A stretch of 64,000 nt of DNA from JAAEPI01 sp965212145 (GTDB taxonomy: Bacteria > Bacteroidota > Bacteroidia > Cytophagales > Cyclobacteriaceae). Location: assembly GCA_965212145.1 (NCBI GenBank), contig CBDBUY010000002.1:1-64000 (forward strand), read 5' to 3'. Positions 44,187 through 53,144 of this stretch are shown piece after piece (the first letter of the stretch is position 1; the number at the start of each line of letters is the position of its first letter). Made by a program: the position numbers and the translations under genes. The notes below the pieces were generated by a model. It was not told where the DNA came from, did not search any database, and was given only the letters and a program-made list of their open reading frames with translations.

Positions 44187-44705
44187 TCAGAACCGGGAAT
44201 CAATAAGGCGAATCGCATTTTTCAATCGATCGTCTCCTGAGCCCGATACTATCCCAAAAGGGAGATCATGGTCTTCTAAATACGATTCGTAAATATTGAA
44301 CAATTCTGCACGCTTGTTAGGATGCTCTCGCTGCGGGTCATCTTTCCAGGGCAAGTCAATATCGGTGAGCAGGTAGAAGTCGTATTTTCGATTTTCCAAT
44401 GAAGCCAAAATCCAAGGGTCTGTATCCCCGTATTTGAAATCACTCCAAACTTTGATGACAATGAGATTGGTGTCGCAAAAAAGAAAATCTGAGGTTTTAC
44501 TGGCCATTTCGTCTTCCAAGCTTAGCTGACCTTTGGCTATATCCTGAAGGTCTTCTTTTTGATAGGGCCGATGGAGTTGATCGATATATTCACGTGCAAA
44601 TTCAGGAACCCAAGGAGTCTTGTAATGACCAGCCAGATCTTTTGAGAGTTGACTTTTGCCGGTGGACTCAGGACCGAGAATTACAATGCGCTTTGTCCTA
44701 GACAT
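44187..44705 (-). CDS. NadR/Ttd14-type ATP-binding kinase
   Basis: 172 residues. P-loop GPESTGKS (11-18), then FAREYID, CDTNLIVIKVWSDFKYG and LTDIDLPWKDDPQREHP, the pattern of the nicotinamide riboside kinase domain of NadR. The DNA-binding and adenylyltransferase domains of NadR are absent. In Bacteroidota such stand-alone kinases often lie beside TonB receptors and PnuC/PnuT transporters for vitamins. Here it lies immediately upstream of a TPP riboswitch and a TonB receptor, so it might phosphorylate thiamine, or nicotinamide riboside; sequence alone does not decide. It starts 24 bp after the haloperoxidase stop, on the same strand. Confidence 0.8.
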   Translation of the reverse strand: MSRTKRIVILGPESTGKSQLSKDLAGHYKTPWVPEFAREYIDQLHRPYQKEDLQDIAKGQLSLEDEMASKTSDFLFCDTNLIVIKVWSDFKYGDTDPWILASLENRKYDFYLLTDIDLPWKDDPQREHPNKRAELFNIYESYLEDHDLPFGIVSGSGDDRLKNAIRLIDSRF

Positions 44706-44729
44706 TTCGAGAAATCACTGAGGACTCGC

Positions 44730-46946
44730 TCACTTCTTCAGAACGAAATGACTTGATTTCCATTTTTGACCTTTAATCTGTAGAACGTAGTTACCAGATT
44801 CTAATCCAGAAATATTGAGCTCAGAAAGTGCTGTGGAACCCTCGGACTGCATCATTAATTTACCAGAGAAATCGAAGATTTTGAAAATGTATTCTCCATT
44901 TTGTTCCGGTAGGCTGATTTTGAGAATGTCATTCGACGGGTTTGGAAATACAAGTCCTTTGGTTGGATTTGAGTCAGCGGACAACAGCACACCGAAGTAG
45001 TTCTTAGCGAATTCAAATGCATCCTTACCTATTCTTTCGCCGATAATTCTCCCCGGGATATCATCGGCAGGAGGGTGGATACCTCCCCAAATTCTGGAGA
45101 GGCTACACTGGTCCGAGGCATCCTGATAAGTCGCCCATTCCAGCGTGATGTCCTCAGACGGCCCGTCTTCAAATACCAAGAATTCATTCATAGGTGCGGG
45201 GAATTCTCCAAGTCCCCCAGGAAAATATGGACTTCCTGTCAAAAGTGTGAGCACTTCAGCGGCTGCTCTGGAGTACGTGGAGTGCCCCGAAACATATCCG
45301 GCGAATGGAGGCGTCACAAAAGTAGGACGTTGATAAGGCCACCACTGCTCTGCCAAAATCCAATCCACACCTGCAACGTCCGTTTCCGGATCTGGTATAA
45401 ATGGATCGTCCACTGGGCCTGGACCTCTCCAGGCAAATAACTTCACTTTCCCCAAATTGACATCATCCTTTCCTCTAAGGTCAGCAGGATCGGACATGGT
45501 AATCTGCTCTATGTATCCAGGGACTAACGGCAGTCCACCAGGATGATAGTTTGTTCCGTTAGGATCAGAACTTTGCCCCAAATCAGCCATGTATCGAATG
45601 GCGGAAATGGGTCTGATGTAATCGTAATAGCCCTTTATTCCCCAGGCCGCAATGGCCACATCGTGCATAGTGCCTCCAAGCAGGAAGTAAGATTTGACGT
45701 CCCATTCCAAATCATCAACAATATTTCCTTCGCCATTGAAACGCTTCTCAGGCAGTTCATCATTTACATAATTAAGTATGGTGAACCAGTGGCCCGGTGG
45801 GGTCTCAGAATCAGGCCCGTCAGCCCAAAACTCAGCCAGTATTCTCCCGTAATCCCCAAGTTTCACGGTTTGTGCTTCGTAAGGTTGATTAGTGAAAGGA
45901 TTCAAGTCTCTGCCTTCACTAGGGTCACCGCCGAGCGTGTAATCATAGAATTGATCATAATCATCGAAGGAGGTAGGGAAGTCATCAAAATTGAAATTAC
46001 CTAAGGATGCTGGCGAAATGTCCAAAGTCGCCGCAAAGTTAGAGTCAAGATGCCCTGACCAAATGGCAACCAATGAGAAATTCCATTGATACAGTGCAGT
46101 TCCTGCGGGATCGTTATCAAGGTCATGATACGGCGGAGGCCCGGGATCATGATAAACCCAGTAATCAAATCCATCGCGGTTGTATATAGTGGCATCTTCT
46201 GCTTCAAGCGAAAACGGATTGACAATTCCCCATTCAGGTCCAAGAAAATCCGTAATCAAACCTCCCTGTGGGTTTCCAGATTGATCAATAAACGATGTGA
46301 ACTCCAAGGGTTGCCACTTGTTAGGATCGGTTATCGTTGGATTTCCTCCCATCGTGCTATCTGAAGCCACACCCTCAGGGAAGAGAGCTTCGTTGGATGG
46401 CGAGTAGAACTGGTTTTCGTAATCGTTGATTTCATTTGCTCCGTCTTGCAGACCGTAGTTGATATACTGCTCAGCTATGTAATTCCCTAGTGCAGCAGAG
46501 GAACCGCCGGAGTAATCTGTGGACGTAAATGTAAAATCATATCCAAGTTCGGTGTGAAGAGACTTGGCTAGAGCCAAGGTTTCATCTGCCCCAGGCGAGT
46601 CACCAAAACGATGTTCAATGAGTCTATAGGCAGCATAGCTGATAGCTTTTTCAGTATTCTCAATTTCTGTGCCTACAGCAGGTGTAAACCCGTCATAGGG
46701 GGAATTGAATCCATGCACCTGATTGCCCAAAAGGTAGGTGTGTGCACGAGTGTCAAAGACTGCCCAAGCATCGTACATCGCAGCAGAAATGTGAAATAAG
46801 TTTCTGGCGTGCACTGTCGGTCGTGCAAAGTCGTTTCTAATTGCTTCGAGCAAAACTTCATTCCACTGCCTGGCTACTGAATGTTGCGCGTGTGCCATTC
46901 CACCAACTACAAGGGTCAATAGTATAGCGCTTATGAATTTTCTCAT
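44730..46946 (-). CDS. Secreted vanadium-type haloperoxidase (PAP2 superfamily) with T9SS type A tail
   Basis: 738 residues. Signal peptide (about 1-20, ending GMAHAQ), a helix-rich catalytic region, and the PAP2 signatures near the C-terminal third: FAGYVSGHSTYSRAAAEVL and SLSRIWGGIHPPADD (the S-R-x3-G-x-H-x3-D pattern holding the vanadate/phosphate). A T9SS sorting domain closes it (about 665-738; FPNPSNDILKISLP ... SGNYVLQIKG). Such enzymes oxidise halides with hydrogen peroxide or, in some members, hydrolyse phosphate esters; the exact reaction cannot be told. Bacteroidota, especially marine ones, encode many. The export tail means that it works outside the cell. Confidence 0.85.
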   Translation of the reverse strand: MRKFISAILLTLVVGGMAHAQHSVARQWNEVLLEAIRNDFARPTVHARNLFHISAAMYDAWAVFDTRAHTYLLGNQVHGFNSPYDGFTPAVGTEIENTEKAISYAAYRLIEHRFGDSPGADETLALAKSLHTELGYDFTFTSTDYSGGSSAALGNYIAEQYINYGLQDGANEINDYENQFYSPSNEALFPEGVASDSTMGGNPTITDPNKWQPLEFTSFIDQSGNPQGGLITDFLGPEWGIVNPFSLEAEDATIYNRDGFDYWVYHDPGPPPYHDLDNDPAGTALYQWNFSLVAIWSGHLDSNFAATLDISPASLGNFNFDDFPTSFDDYDQFYDYTLGGDPSEGRDLNPFTNQPYEAQTVKLGDYGRILAEFWADGPDSETPPGHWFTILNYVNDELPEKRFNGEGNIVDDLEWDVKSYFLLGGTMHDVAIAAWGIKGYYDYIRPISAIRYMADLGQSSDPNGTNYHPGGLPLVPGYIEQITMSDPADLRGKDDVNLGKVKLFAWRGPGPVDDPFIPDPETDVAGVDWILAEQWWPYQRPTFVTPPFAGYVSGHSTYSRAAAEVLTLLTGSPYFPGGLGEFPAPMNEFLVFEDGPSEDITLEWATYQDASDQCSLSRIWGGIHPPADDIPGRIIGERIGKDAFEFAKNYFGVLLSADSNPTKGLVFPNPSNDILKISLPEQNGEYIFKIFDFSGKLMMQSEGSTALSELNISGLESGNYVLQIKGQKWKSSHFVLKK

Positions 46947-47077
46947 TCTACTTCAATCTTTCTTCAAAAGTCAAAAATAGAATAAAGTATGATGGAATGA
47001 AATGAAGAATGTTTCTGTTGGTACGGTGAAATGTTGATTTGGAGACATCTCCATACCAATTATCTGTGGACAAGGTC

Positions 47078-49420
47078 ATGAAGCTTAGATTTGTACCAAT
47101 GAAGTGCGTTTGGAAGCGAAAATTAGCATTGACAATCTTGATGGGAATTGCCTTGGAGAGTTCCACGCAGGTTTTCCAAAATGTTACCCAAGAATTTGCA
47201 TTGTCTGATTTCTCCATGGCCATATACTATGGTGGAGGAGTTTCAGCGGAAGATTATGACAATGACGGAGACTTGGATCTTGCAATCAGTTCCCACATCT
47301 GGGATGACGCTCGAATCTTACGAAATGAAGTCAATGCCGGATATACGGAAATATTTTTTTCTCTGAATTTTCACTCTCGCGCTTCCTTATGGCTTGACTA
47401 TGATGGTGACCATTTACTTGATTTGTTTTTTGCGGGTGACTGTCTGGGCGAAGGAGAAAATTGCCAATCGCCTTGGGCCTTATTTAAGCAATTACCCGAT
47501 GGTACCTTTGAGGATGTAACCTCAAGCGCCGGCTTAGCAAATATTGATGACTACAGTACAGAGGCATTTGGTGGAATGTCCGCCGGAGACATAAACTCAG
47601 ATGGATACCTTGATATTGTTGCTGGGCATTTCAGAGGACCAGCTATGATTTTCACAAATCAGCGGGACGGAACATTTAAAGTTGAAATAGACCCCTACGA
47701 CTTTGGCGAGCAGAAGCTTTGGCAGTCTGTAATCCTTGATTTCGATGGAGACGGATTTGAAGACATTTATCAGGCCGTGGATTTTCAACAACCAAATCAA
47801 TTTTGGAAGCACAATGGCGATGGCGAATTCGTCGATAGAGCAGAAGATTATGGATTAGATCACAGATGTGATGACATGGGAATAGCCTTGGGGGACTATG
47901 ACTTAGACGGGGATATGGACATCTATATTTCTTGTATAGAATCAAAGTCTCGTGAAACAGATGAGACGGTACAGGGAAGTGATCTGCTCAGGAATGACAA
48001 TTTTAATTTCTCTGGAATTGGAATTGAATCGGGAGTTTCTGATGTCGGTTGGGGTTGGGGAGTAACGTTTATTGATGGAAACAAGGACGGATTTCCTGAT
48101 CTGGCAGGAACCAATGGATTGTTATGGAAAGACCAGTCAAAATATTTCCTGAATGAAGGGGGAAGTGGTTTTGTGGATATTTCAGAACAGGTGAATTTCA
48201 ATGATAGCCTCATGGCTACAGGACTTATCTCGCTGGATTTCGATCGCGATGGTGATCTGGACATGATTCAAACCTATAAATCATCAGTGAACGACTACCC
48301 TTTGGTGTTTTTGGAAAATTCCTCAAACTTTTCTGACAGGAATTATGTGGTCGTGAAGCCACGAATGAGCGGTCCCAATCATTGGGCTATTGGAGCTATG
48401 GTCAAGATTGTGACTTCTAATTGGACCCAGGTCAAACCAATTACAGCGGGAATAAGTACTTATGGTCAGGAACCGGCTGAAGCTTTTTTTGGGTTGGGAG
48501 ACGCAACAATAATTGATGAAATAGAAGTAGTCTGGCCTGGAGGAGGTGTATCTCGAATTACGGATGTTCAGCCAAATCAGATCATAACTATTGATGATAC
48601 TGATGCGCTGCACCCTCCTATGAATTTAAGTGTGGAGTCCGATGAGGCCAATTCTTTAAGACTCAGCTGGGACGTCTATTCGGAAGTGGATTCATATCGC
48701 TTAGAAAGGTCAGAGGATGCCGACTTTGAATCATTCGAAACCATCCTTTTTGAGACCGAAGACACACAATATGTAGATACAGCCTTGGATAATTTGAAAA
48801 GATATTACTACAGATTGTCCTCCGTTCGAGGGAATGAGAATTCTCGTTTTTCATTGATAAAATCGGCATTTACATCCGGCATTGAAGTTTTGATTCCCGC
48901 TAATCTCGACTATCAGGTTATTTCAATTAATGGGATTCGTGTGCTGTGGGAGGATCTAGCTGACAATGAAACATCTTACAGAATTCAGAGGTCTGGGGAT
49001 CGATCGTTCTCAAGTTTTGTTGAGGTTATACTGCCTGAGAATTCTAATTCTTACTTGGATGACGGCCTGGAGCCTGGTGGACAATATTATTATCGAATTC
49101 AGGCCTATAATTCAGAAGGAATATCTGAGTTTTCAGAGGTGCTTTCTGTGAAGGTGGATTATGTCGCACCGCTGGCCGCATACTCATCAGAGGGCCTTGA
49201 GATTTACCCCAATCCGTCTGGCGGATATTTTAGTATAAAGTCGAATAACTCCGAAATATTGAGGCTTACGATTTCAGATGTGTCCGGGAGGATTGTCAGT
49301 TCTGAGATAATTAGATCCAGCTTCTTCAAAAGCTCAAGGCCACTTGAAGCGGGAATATATTTCTTAGAGATCGATTTGGTGAATAAAGAAACCCGAGTTC
49401 ATAAATTGATCATTCGCTAG
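47078..49420 (+). CDS. CRTAC1-like FG-GAP / ASPIC-UnbV protein with two Fn3 and T9SS type A tail (paralogue)
   Basis: 780 residues from the ATG at 47078; a second ATG at 47099 gives the sequence MKCVWKRKLALTILMG, which itself is a good signal peptide, so the start is uncertain by seven codons. TAGATTTG at 47086-47093 matches a -7 element and would favour 47099 with an almost leaderless message. The domain order equals that of the 36946 gene: FG-GAP repeats (DYDNDGDLDLAISS, DYDGDHLLDLFFAG), ASPIC/UnbV (ITAGISTYGQEPAEAFFG, VVWPGG), two Fn3 domains and a T9SS tail (IYPNPSGG ... AGIYFLEIDL). The two proteins are clearly diverged paralogues. It overlaps the convergent peptidase gene by 4 bp. Confidence 0.87.
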   Translation: MKLRFVPMKCVWKRKLALTILMGIALESSTQVFQNVTQEFALSDFSMAIYYGGGVSAEDYDNDGDLDLAISSHIWDDARILRNEVNAGYTEIFFSLNFHSRASLWLDYDGDHLLDLFFAGDCLGEGENCQSPWALFKQLPDGTFEDVTSSAGLANIDDYSTEAFGGMSAGDINSDGYLDIVAGHFRGPAMIFTNQRDGTFKVEIDPYDFGEQKLWQSVILDFDGDGFEDIYQAVDFQQPNQFWKHNGDGEFVDRAEDYGLDHRCDDMGIALGDYDLDGDMDIYISCIESKSRETDETVQGSDLLRNDNFNFSGIGIESGVSDVGWGWGVTFIDGNKDGFPDLAGTNGLLWKDQSKYFLNEGGSGFVDISEQVNFNDSLMATGLISLDFDRDGDLDMIQTYKSSVNDYPLVFLENSSNFSDRNYVVVKPRMSGPNHWAIGAMVKIVTSNWTQVKPITAGISTYGQEPAEAFFGLGDATIIDEIEVVWPGGGVSRITDVQPNQIITIDDTDALHPPMNLSVESDEANSLRLSWDVYSEVDSYRLERSEDADFESFETILFETEDTQYVDTALDNLKRYYYRLSSVRGNENSRFSLIKSAFTSGIEVLIPANLDYQVISINGIRVLWEDLADNETSYRIQRSGDRSFSSFVEVILPENSNSYLDDGLEPGGQYYYRIQAYNSEGISEFSEVLSVKVDYVAPLAAYSSEGLEIYPNPSGGYFSIKSNNSEILRLTISDVSGRIVSSEIIRSSFFKSSRPLEAGIYFLEIDLVNKETRVHKLIIR

Positions 49421-50643
49421 AACTCCACCTCGAATCGCAGAAGATCTTCGCCTCGTTTCACCTTAACAGTGGTTTGGTCGCCGGGCTGAAATGCAGATAG
49501 TGCCCTCATATAGCTCATCATATCTGTAACTGAGCTATCGCCAAGCTGAACCACTATGTCTCCTTTCATAAGACCTGCTTTTATAGCAGGTTTGTCCTCA
49601 CTGACGGATGCTATGAGCATGCCTTCTTCGTCATTCATGTAATCCGGCATCACACCGAGGGTCACTGTGAATTTTGGTGTATTTGACGATTCGTCTTTGG
49701 TTTTCTGAAAGGTGAGTTTTGGCTGATCATCAAGCGAGCGCACAATGCGTTCAATCATCTCCGTGACAGTCTTGATGCCTTTGTAATTGATCTTGTCAGG
49801 ATCATCACTGGGCTTGTGATAATCTTCATGCTGACCTGTGAAGAAGTGAAGGACGGGTATGTCTTTTAGGTAAAATGATGTATGATCAGATGGCCCGGTT
49901 CCAGATTCTTTTGAGATGATTTTAAGGTTCTCAGCATTGGCTGAAGCAATTTCGTCCTCCCAAACCGGAGCTGTTCCGGTTCCATAGATTGCTAATCCAC
50001 GAGTTGAATCCAATCTACCAACCATGTCCATATTGATCATGTAATTCACGTTTTCTAAGTCTACTGTTGGATTTTTTGTGAAATGATTCGAGCCCCACAA
50101 TCCTTGCTCTTCACCCGTAATAGCAAAAAACAAAAGATCGGATTGGATTTCTGATTCACTGAATATCCTTGATAATTCCAAGACTGCTGCAGTGCCGCTG
50201 GCATTGTCATCGGCTCCATTGTGAATTTCTGTGCTGCCCCTTTCCAACGATGATATGCCACCTCGCCCCAAATGATCAAAATGTGCACCGATCACGATAA
50301 TGTCATCTCCTGGATTATCCATGAATCCAAGCACGTTATAAGCTGTATTTCCAGAATCCAGAGGGGAATCGCTGAAGGTTGGAGTTGCATGAGGATTGTC
50401 CCCGCGTTTAAAATAGAAGTTCTGAAAGTACGCATCTTCTCCTTTTGGCTCTAGCCCTAGCTCGACCATCCTGTTGGCAACATAGTCAGCCGCTTTTTTT
50501 TCACCCTCGGTCCCGACTTCACGACCACCGAGTTCATCACTTGCCAGGTATTCCACATCTTCTTGAATCTGCACCAATGGATCCTTTTTTTCGCTGCAAG
50601 AAATAATGAAAATCAGTAATAGGATTGAAAGAAATTGCCGCAT
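49417..50643 (-). CDS. M28 family metallopeptidase with C-terminal PDZ domain, lipoprotein
   Basis: 408 residues. Lipobox IISC (Cys16). The M28 aminopeptidase fold shows all five zinc-ligand regions: GAHFDHLG, NGADDNASG, GEEQGLWGS, MDMVGRLD and FFTGQHEDYHKPSDDPDKIN. A PDZ domain (about 322-408; SVSEDKPAIKAGLMKGDIVVQLGD) follows. The predicted enzyme is an envelope di-zinc aminopeptidase that trims peptides. It diverges from the PD40 lipoprotein gene with 44 bp between start codons and overlaps the convergent CRTAC1 gene by 4 bp. Confidence 0.9.
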   Translation of the reverse strand: MRQFLSILLLIFIISCSEKKDPLVQIQEDVEYLASDELGGREVGTEGEKKAADYVANRMVELGLEPKGEDAYFQNFYFKRGDNPHATPTFSDSPLDSGNTAYNVLGFMDNPGDDIIVIGAHFDHLGRGGISSLERGSTEIHNGADDNASGTAAVLELSRIFSESEIQSDLLFFAITGEEQGLWGSNHFTKNPTVDLENVNYMINMDMVGRLDSTRGLAIYGTGTAPVWEDEIASANAENLKIISKESGTGPSDHTSFYLKDIPVLHFFTGQHEDYHKPSDDPDKINYKGIKTVTEMIERIVRSLDDQPKLTFQKTKDESSNTPKFTVTLGVMPDYMNDEEGMLIASVSEDKPAIKAGLMKGDIVVQLGDSSVTDMMSYMRALSAFQPGDQTTVKVKRGEDLLRFEVEF

Positions 50644-50687
50644 TGCTTCCGGGGATTAGTAGTTTCGTGCTCGAAAATACACCAAGC

Positions 50688-51779
50688 ATGAAGAATATCG
50701 TACGGATCTTTGTCACCCTGGTAGTTATTGGCTGCCAGAGTAAAAAACAGACTAGCGATCAAGAAAGTGATCAATTGGAGAATGCCGATACGCTCAGGTA
50801 TGAGAATGAGACTCATCTGAGGAATGTGAGACAACTCACATGGGGTGGAAACAATGCGGAGGCATACTGGAGTTTTGATGGACAGATGCTCGTTTTCCAG
50901 TCGGACTTCAACGATTGGGGAGTAGAATGCGATCAGATTTTCACTTTGGCAGTGGATGACGTGAAAAGGGGACAATCGCCTCGAATGGTTAGTACAGGCA
51001 TGGGGCGAACGACTTGCGCTTATTTTATGCCAGGCGATACCACCGTCATTTACGGTTCCACTCATTTGGGAGATAAAATGTGCCCAGAGGTTCCTCCAAG
51101 AGGACAGAAGTACGTCTGGCCAATTTATGAGGACTATGACATTTTCGTTGCGGATTTATCAGGCAGCATTGTTGCCCAGCTTACCGACGAGTCCGGCTAT
51201 GATGCTGAGGCCACCGTTTCTCCGAATGGTGACAAAATCATTTTCACCTCGACACGATCCGGTGATTTGGAGCTTTATACCATGAATATCGACGGCACTG
51301 GCGTAACCCAACTCACTGATGAACTTGGTTACGACGGAGGAGCATTTTTCTCGCCTGATGGCTCCAAAATAATCTGGCGCGCATCGCGACCTGAGACGCC
51401 TGAAGCTCAAGCAGAATACAAAGATTTGCTATCAAGAGGACTGGTAGAACCTACGGATATGGAGCTTTATGTGGCCAATGCCGATGGCTCGGACAAAAAG
51501 AAGATCACCTCTCTGGGTAACGCCAACTGGGCACCCTTTTTCCATCCGTCGGGAGAGAAGATATTATTTTCCTCCAATCATGCATCGGAGCGTGGCTTTC
51601 CGTTCAACCTATTTATGATCAATCTGGACGGAACAGGGTTGGAACAGGTAACATTTGACGATACTTTCGACTCGTTTCCCATGTTTTCGCTGGATGGCAC
51701 TAAGCTGGTTTGGGCGTCTAACCGATTCAATGGCGGCAACCGAGACACCAACCTTTTTGTAGCTGATTGGGTGGACTAG
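50688..51779 (+). CDS. TolB-like PD40 propeller lipoprotein
   Basis: 363 residues from the ATG giving MKNIVRIFVTLVVIGC (lipobox, Cys16); the upstream in-frame ORF reaches back to 50625 but lacks a signal and was rejected. Six or so PD40 blades: AEATVSPNGDKIIFTSTRSGDLELYTMNIDG, FFSPDGSKIIWRASRPE, FHPSGEKILFSSNHA, FSLDGTKLVWASNRF. This is the TolB-type beta-propeller, but no other Tol gene is nearby and the N-terminal TolB domain is missing. It probably binds proteins or peptides in the periplasm. The stop is followed after 29 bp by a terminator-like hairpin. Confidence 0.85.
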   Translation: MKNIVRIFVTLVVIGCQSKKQTSDQESDQLENADTLRYENETHLRNVRQLTWGGNNAEAYWSFDGQMLVFQSDFNDWGVECDQIFTLAVDDVKRGQSPRMVSTGMGRTTCAYFMPGDTTVIYGSTHLGDKMCPEVPPRGQKYVWPIYEDYDIFVADLSGSIVAQLTDESGYDAEATVSPNGDKIIFTSTRSGDLELYTMNIDGTGVTQLTDELGYDGGAFFSPDGSKIIWRASRPETPEAQAEYKDLLSRGLVEPTDMELYVANADGSDKKKITSLGNANWAPFFHPSGEKILFSSNHASERGFPFNLFMINLDGTGLEQVTFDDTFDSFPMFSLDGTKLVWASNRFNGGNRDTNLFVADWVD

Positions 51780-51808
51780 TTACCGTTAGTTTACATATTG
51801 GAATTTGG

Positions 51809-51846
51809 AAGCGCATTTTCTTAACTTCACTGAATGCGCTTTTTTA
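51809..51846 (+). terminator. Terminator-like hairpin that contains the start codon of the next gene
   Basis: AAGCGCATT (51809-51817) pairs with AATGCGCTT (51833-51841) and a T-run follows. It lies 29 bp after the PD40 gene stop. The 3' arm includes the ATG (51834) of the WD40 gene. Inside it, TTG (51798-51800), 21 bases and TAACTTCA (51822-51829) resemble a promoter that would start transcription near the ATG. Confidence 0.6.
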
Positions 51847-53144
51847 TTGTCTTGACGTTCATTTGTTCGATTAGGTCCGGGTTCGCTCAGGAAAACCCTG
51901 AAGTGGTTCGGCTTTACAGTCAGATCGAAGCGCTGAAGCGCGCTGAACTTGTACAGTCCATGGCGCAACGATCCATATTGACACCCGATTATTTTGCAGA
52001 AAGAAAGGCTCTGATCGCACGGCAGGCCTATGATTTTTGGGAGGAGTATTCCGGAGATAAATTGGTTTCTCACCTGAATGTTTACACTGCCTTGCATGAG
52101 GCCAATAAGTATCTTGGATACGATTCTGTCAATGGCACTTTCTACAATCAAGTGCTCGGGCACGGTGATTTGGTGTCTTCCATCAAATTCGGCAATGTTC
52201 CCGGACTTTTTTATTCGGCTGGTTCGGACGGAAGAGTGTTGGAGTGGAAATTAAGTTCTCTGAACAGTCCCCCGAAAGTGCTTTATCAAGGCTCGGAATT
52301 ATTCAGATCAATCGACATTAGCTCTGACAACCAGTGGCTGCTGGCAGTCAGCAAAGAAAACGGCGTAATACTTATCAATATGGTCATCCGACCCAACGAC
52401 CCACTTGGGCTGGAGGTAAGGGATCTCCCCACATATACGCGCGATGTGACTCCCGTTCAATCTGCCATTTTTATGCCAGGGACTTCTGAATATTTATCGG
52501 TGATCAAATCGGGTGAATTGCGATTGAAGGGCTTCAAATTAGATTCTCTCAAGGCCACCACTGACAAACAAGTTCGAGCCTTGGCAGTCAGTAAGAAATC
52601 AAAAAAGATATTTGCGGGAACTGAGGAAGGCGTGGTTCAAATGTGGGATCGGGAAATGGACGAGAGTTATCTTGATATCCCAGAGATTCATCGAATCAAT
52701 GCCTTGGCTATCAGTCCTAATCGGAAGATGATGGCCATTGGTCGGGAAAAAGGAGACGCTATCATCTGGGACTTGGAAAACGAGAAATTGCTGCGCAATA
52801 TCTCGGGTCACCAATCTGCCATCATGGATTTAGACTTTAGTCCTGATAATAAATTGCTTCTCACCGCAAGTCGAGACGGAACGTCCCGGGTTTTTGAAAT
52901 AGAGAACACTAAGAAACTGCCCATGCTATTCGATGATCACGATGACTGGGTAATGACAGCAGCATTTAATGAAGATGGCAGTAAAGTAATTACCGGATCC
53001 AAAGACGGATTCATACGGGTTTGGGAAATGAACATGCAAGTTCTTGCAGATCGCATTTGTGAATTCGTAAACCGACCCATGAGCCCGGAAGAATGGAAAG
53101 AATACGTGGGTGGTATTCCGTACGAGGCAGTTTGTGCAGACTAA
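51834..53144 (+). CDS. WD40 repeat protein, exported
   Basis: 436 residues. Signal peptide (about 1-19, MRFFIVLTFICSIRSGFAQ-like), a helical N-terminal region (about 20-100) and a WD40 propeller (about 105-405) with repeats such as FGNVPGLFYSAGSDGRVLEWKL, LDFSPDNKLLLTASRDGTSRVF and AAFNEDGSKVITGSKDGFIRVWEM. It probably serves as a periplasmic scaffold; no catalytic residues are recognised. The start codon lies in the 3' arm of the preceding terminator-like hairpin. Its tail overlaps the convergent DUF2480 gene by 4 bp. Confidence 0.85.
   Translation: MRFFIVLTFICSIRSGFAQENPEVVRLYSQIEALKRAELVQSMAQRSILTPDYFAERKALIARQAYDFWEEYSGDKLVSHLNVYTALHEANKYLGYDSVNGTFYNQVLGHGDLVSSIKFGNVPGLFYSAGSDGRVLEWKLSSLNSPPKVLYQGSELFRSIDISSDNQWLLAVSKENGVILINMVIRPNDPLGLEVRDLPTYTRDVTPVQSAIFMPGTSEYLSVIKSGELRLKGFKLDSLKATTDKQVRALAVSKKSKKIFAGTEEGVVQMWDREMDESYLDIPEIHRINALAISPNRKMMAIGREKGDAIIWDLENEKLLRNISGHQSAIMDLDFSPDNKLLLTASRDGTSRVFEIENTKKLPMLFDDHDDWVMTAAFNEDGSKVITGSKDGFIRVWEMNMQVLADRICEFVNRPMSPEEWKEYVGGIPYEAVCAD

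Noticed and set aside
47039..47077. TTG start extending the second CRTAC1-type gene
   Set aside because: The added residues precede the signal peptide and have no support; ATG at 47078 or 47099 is more likely.
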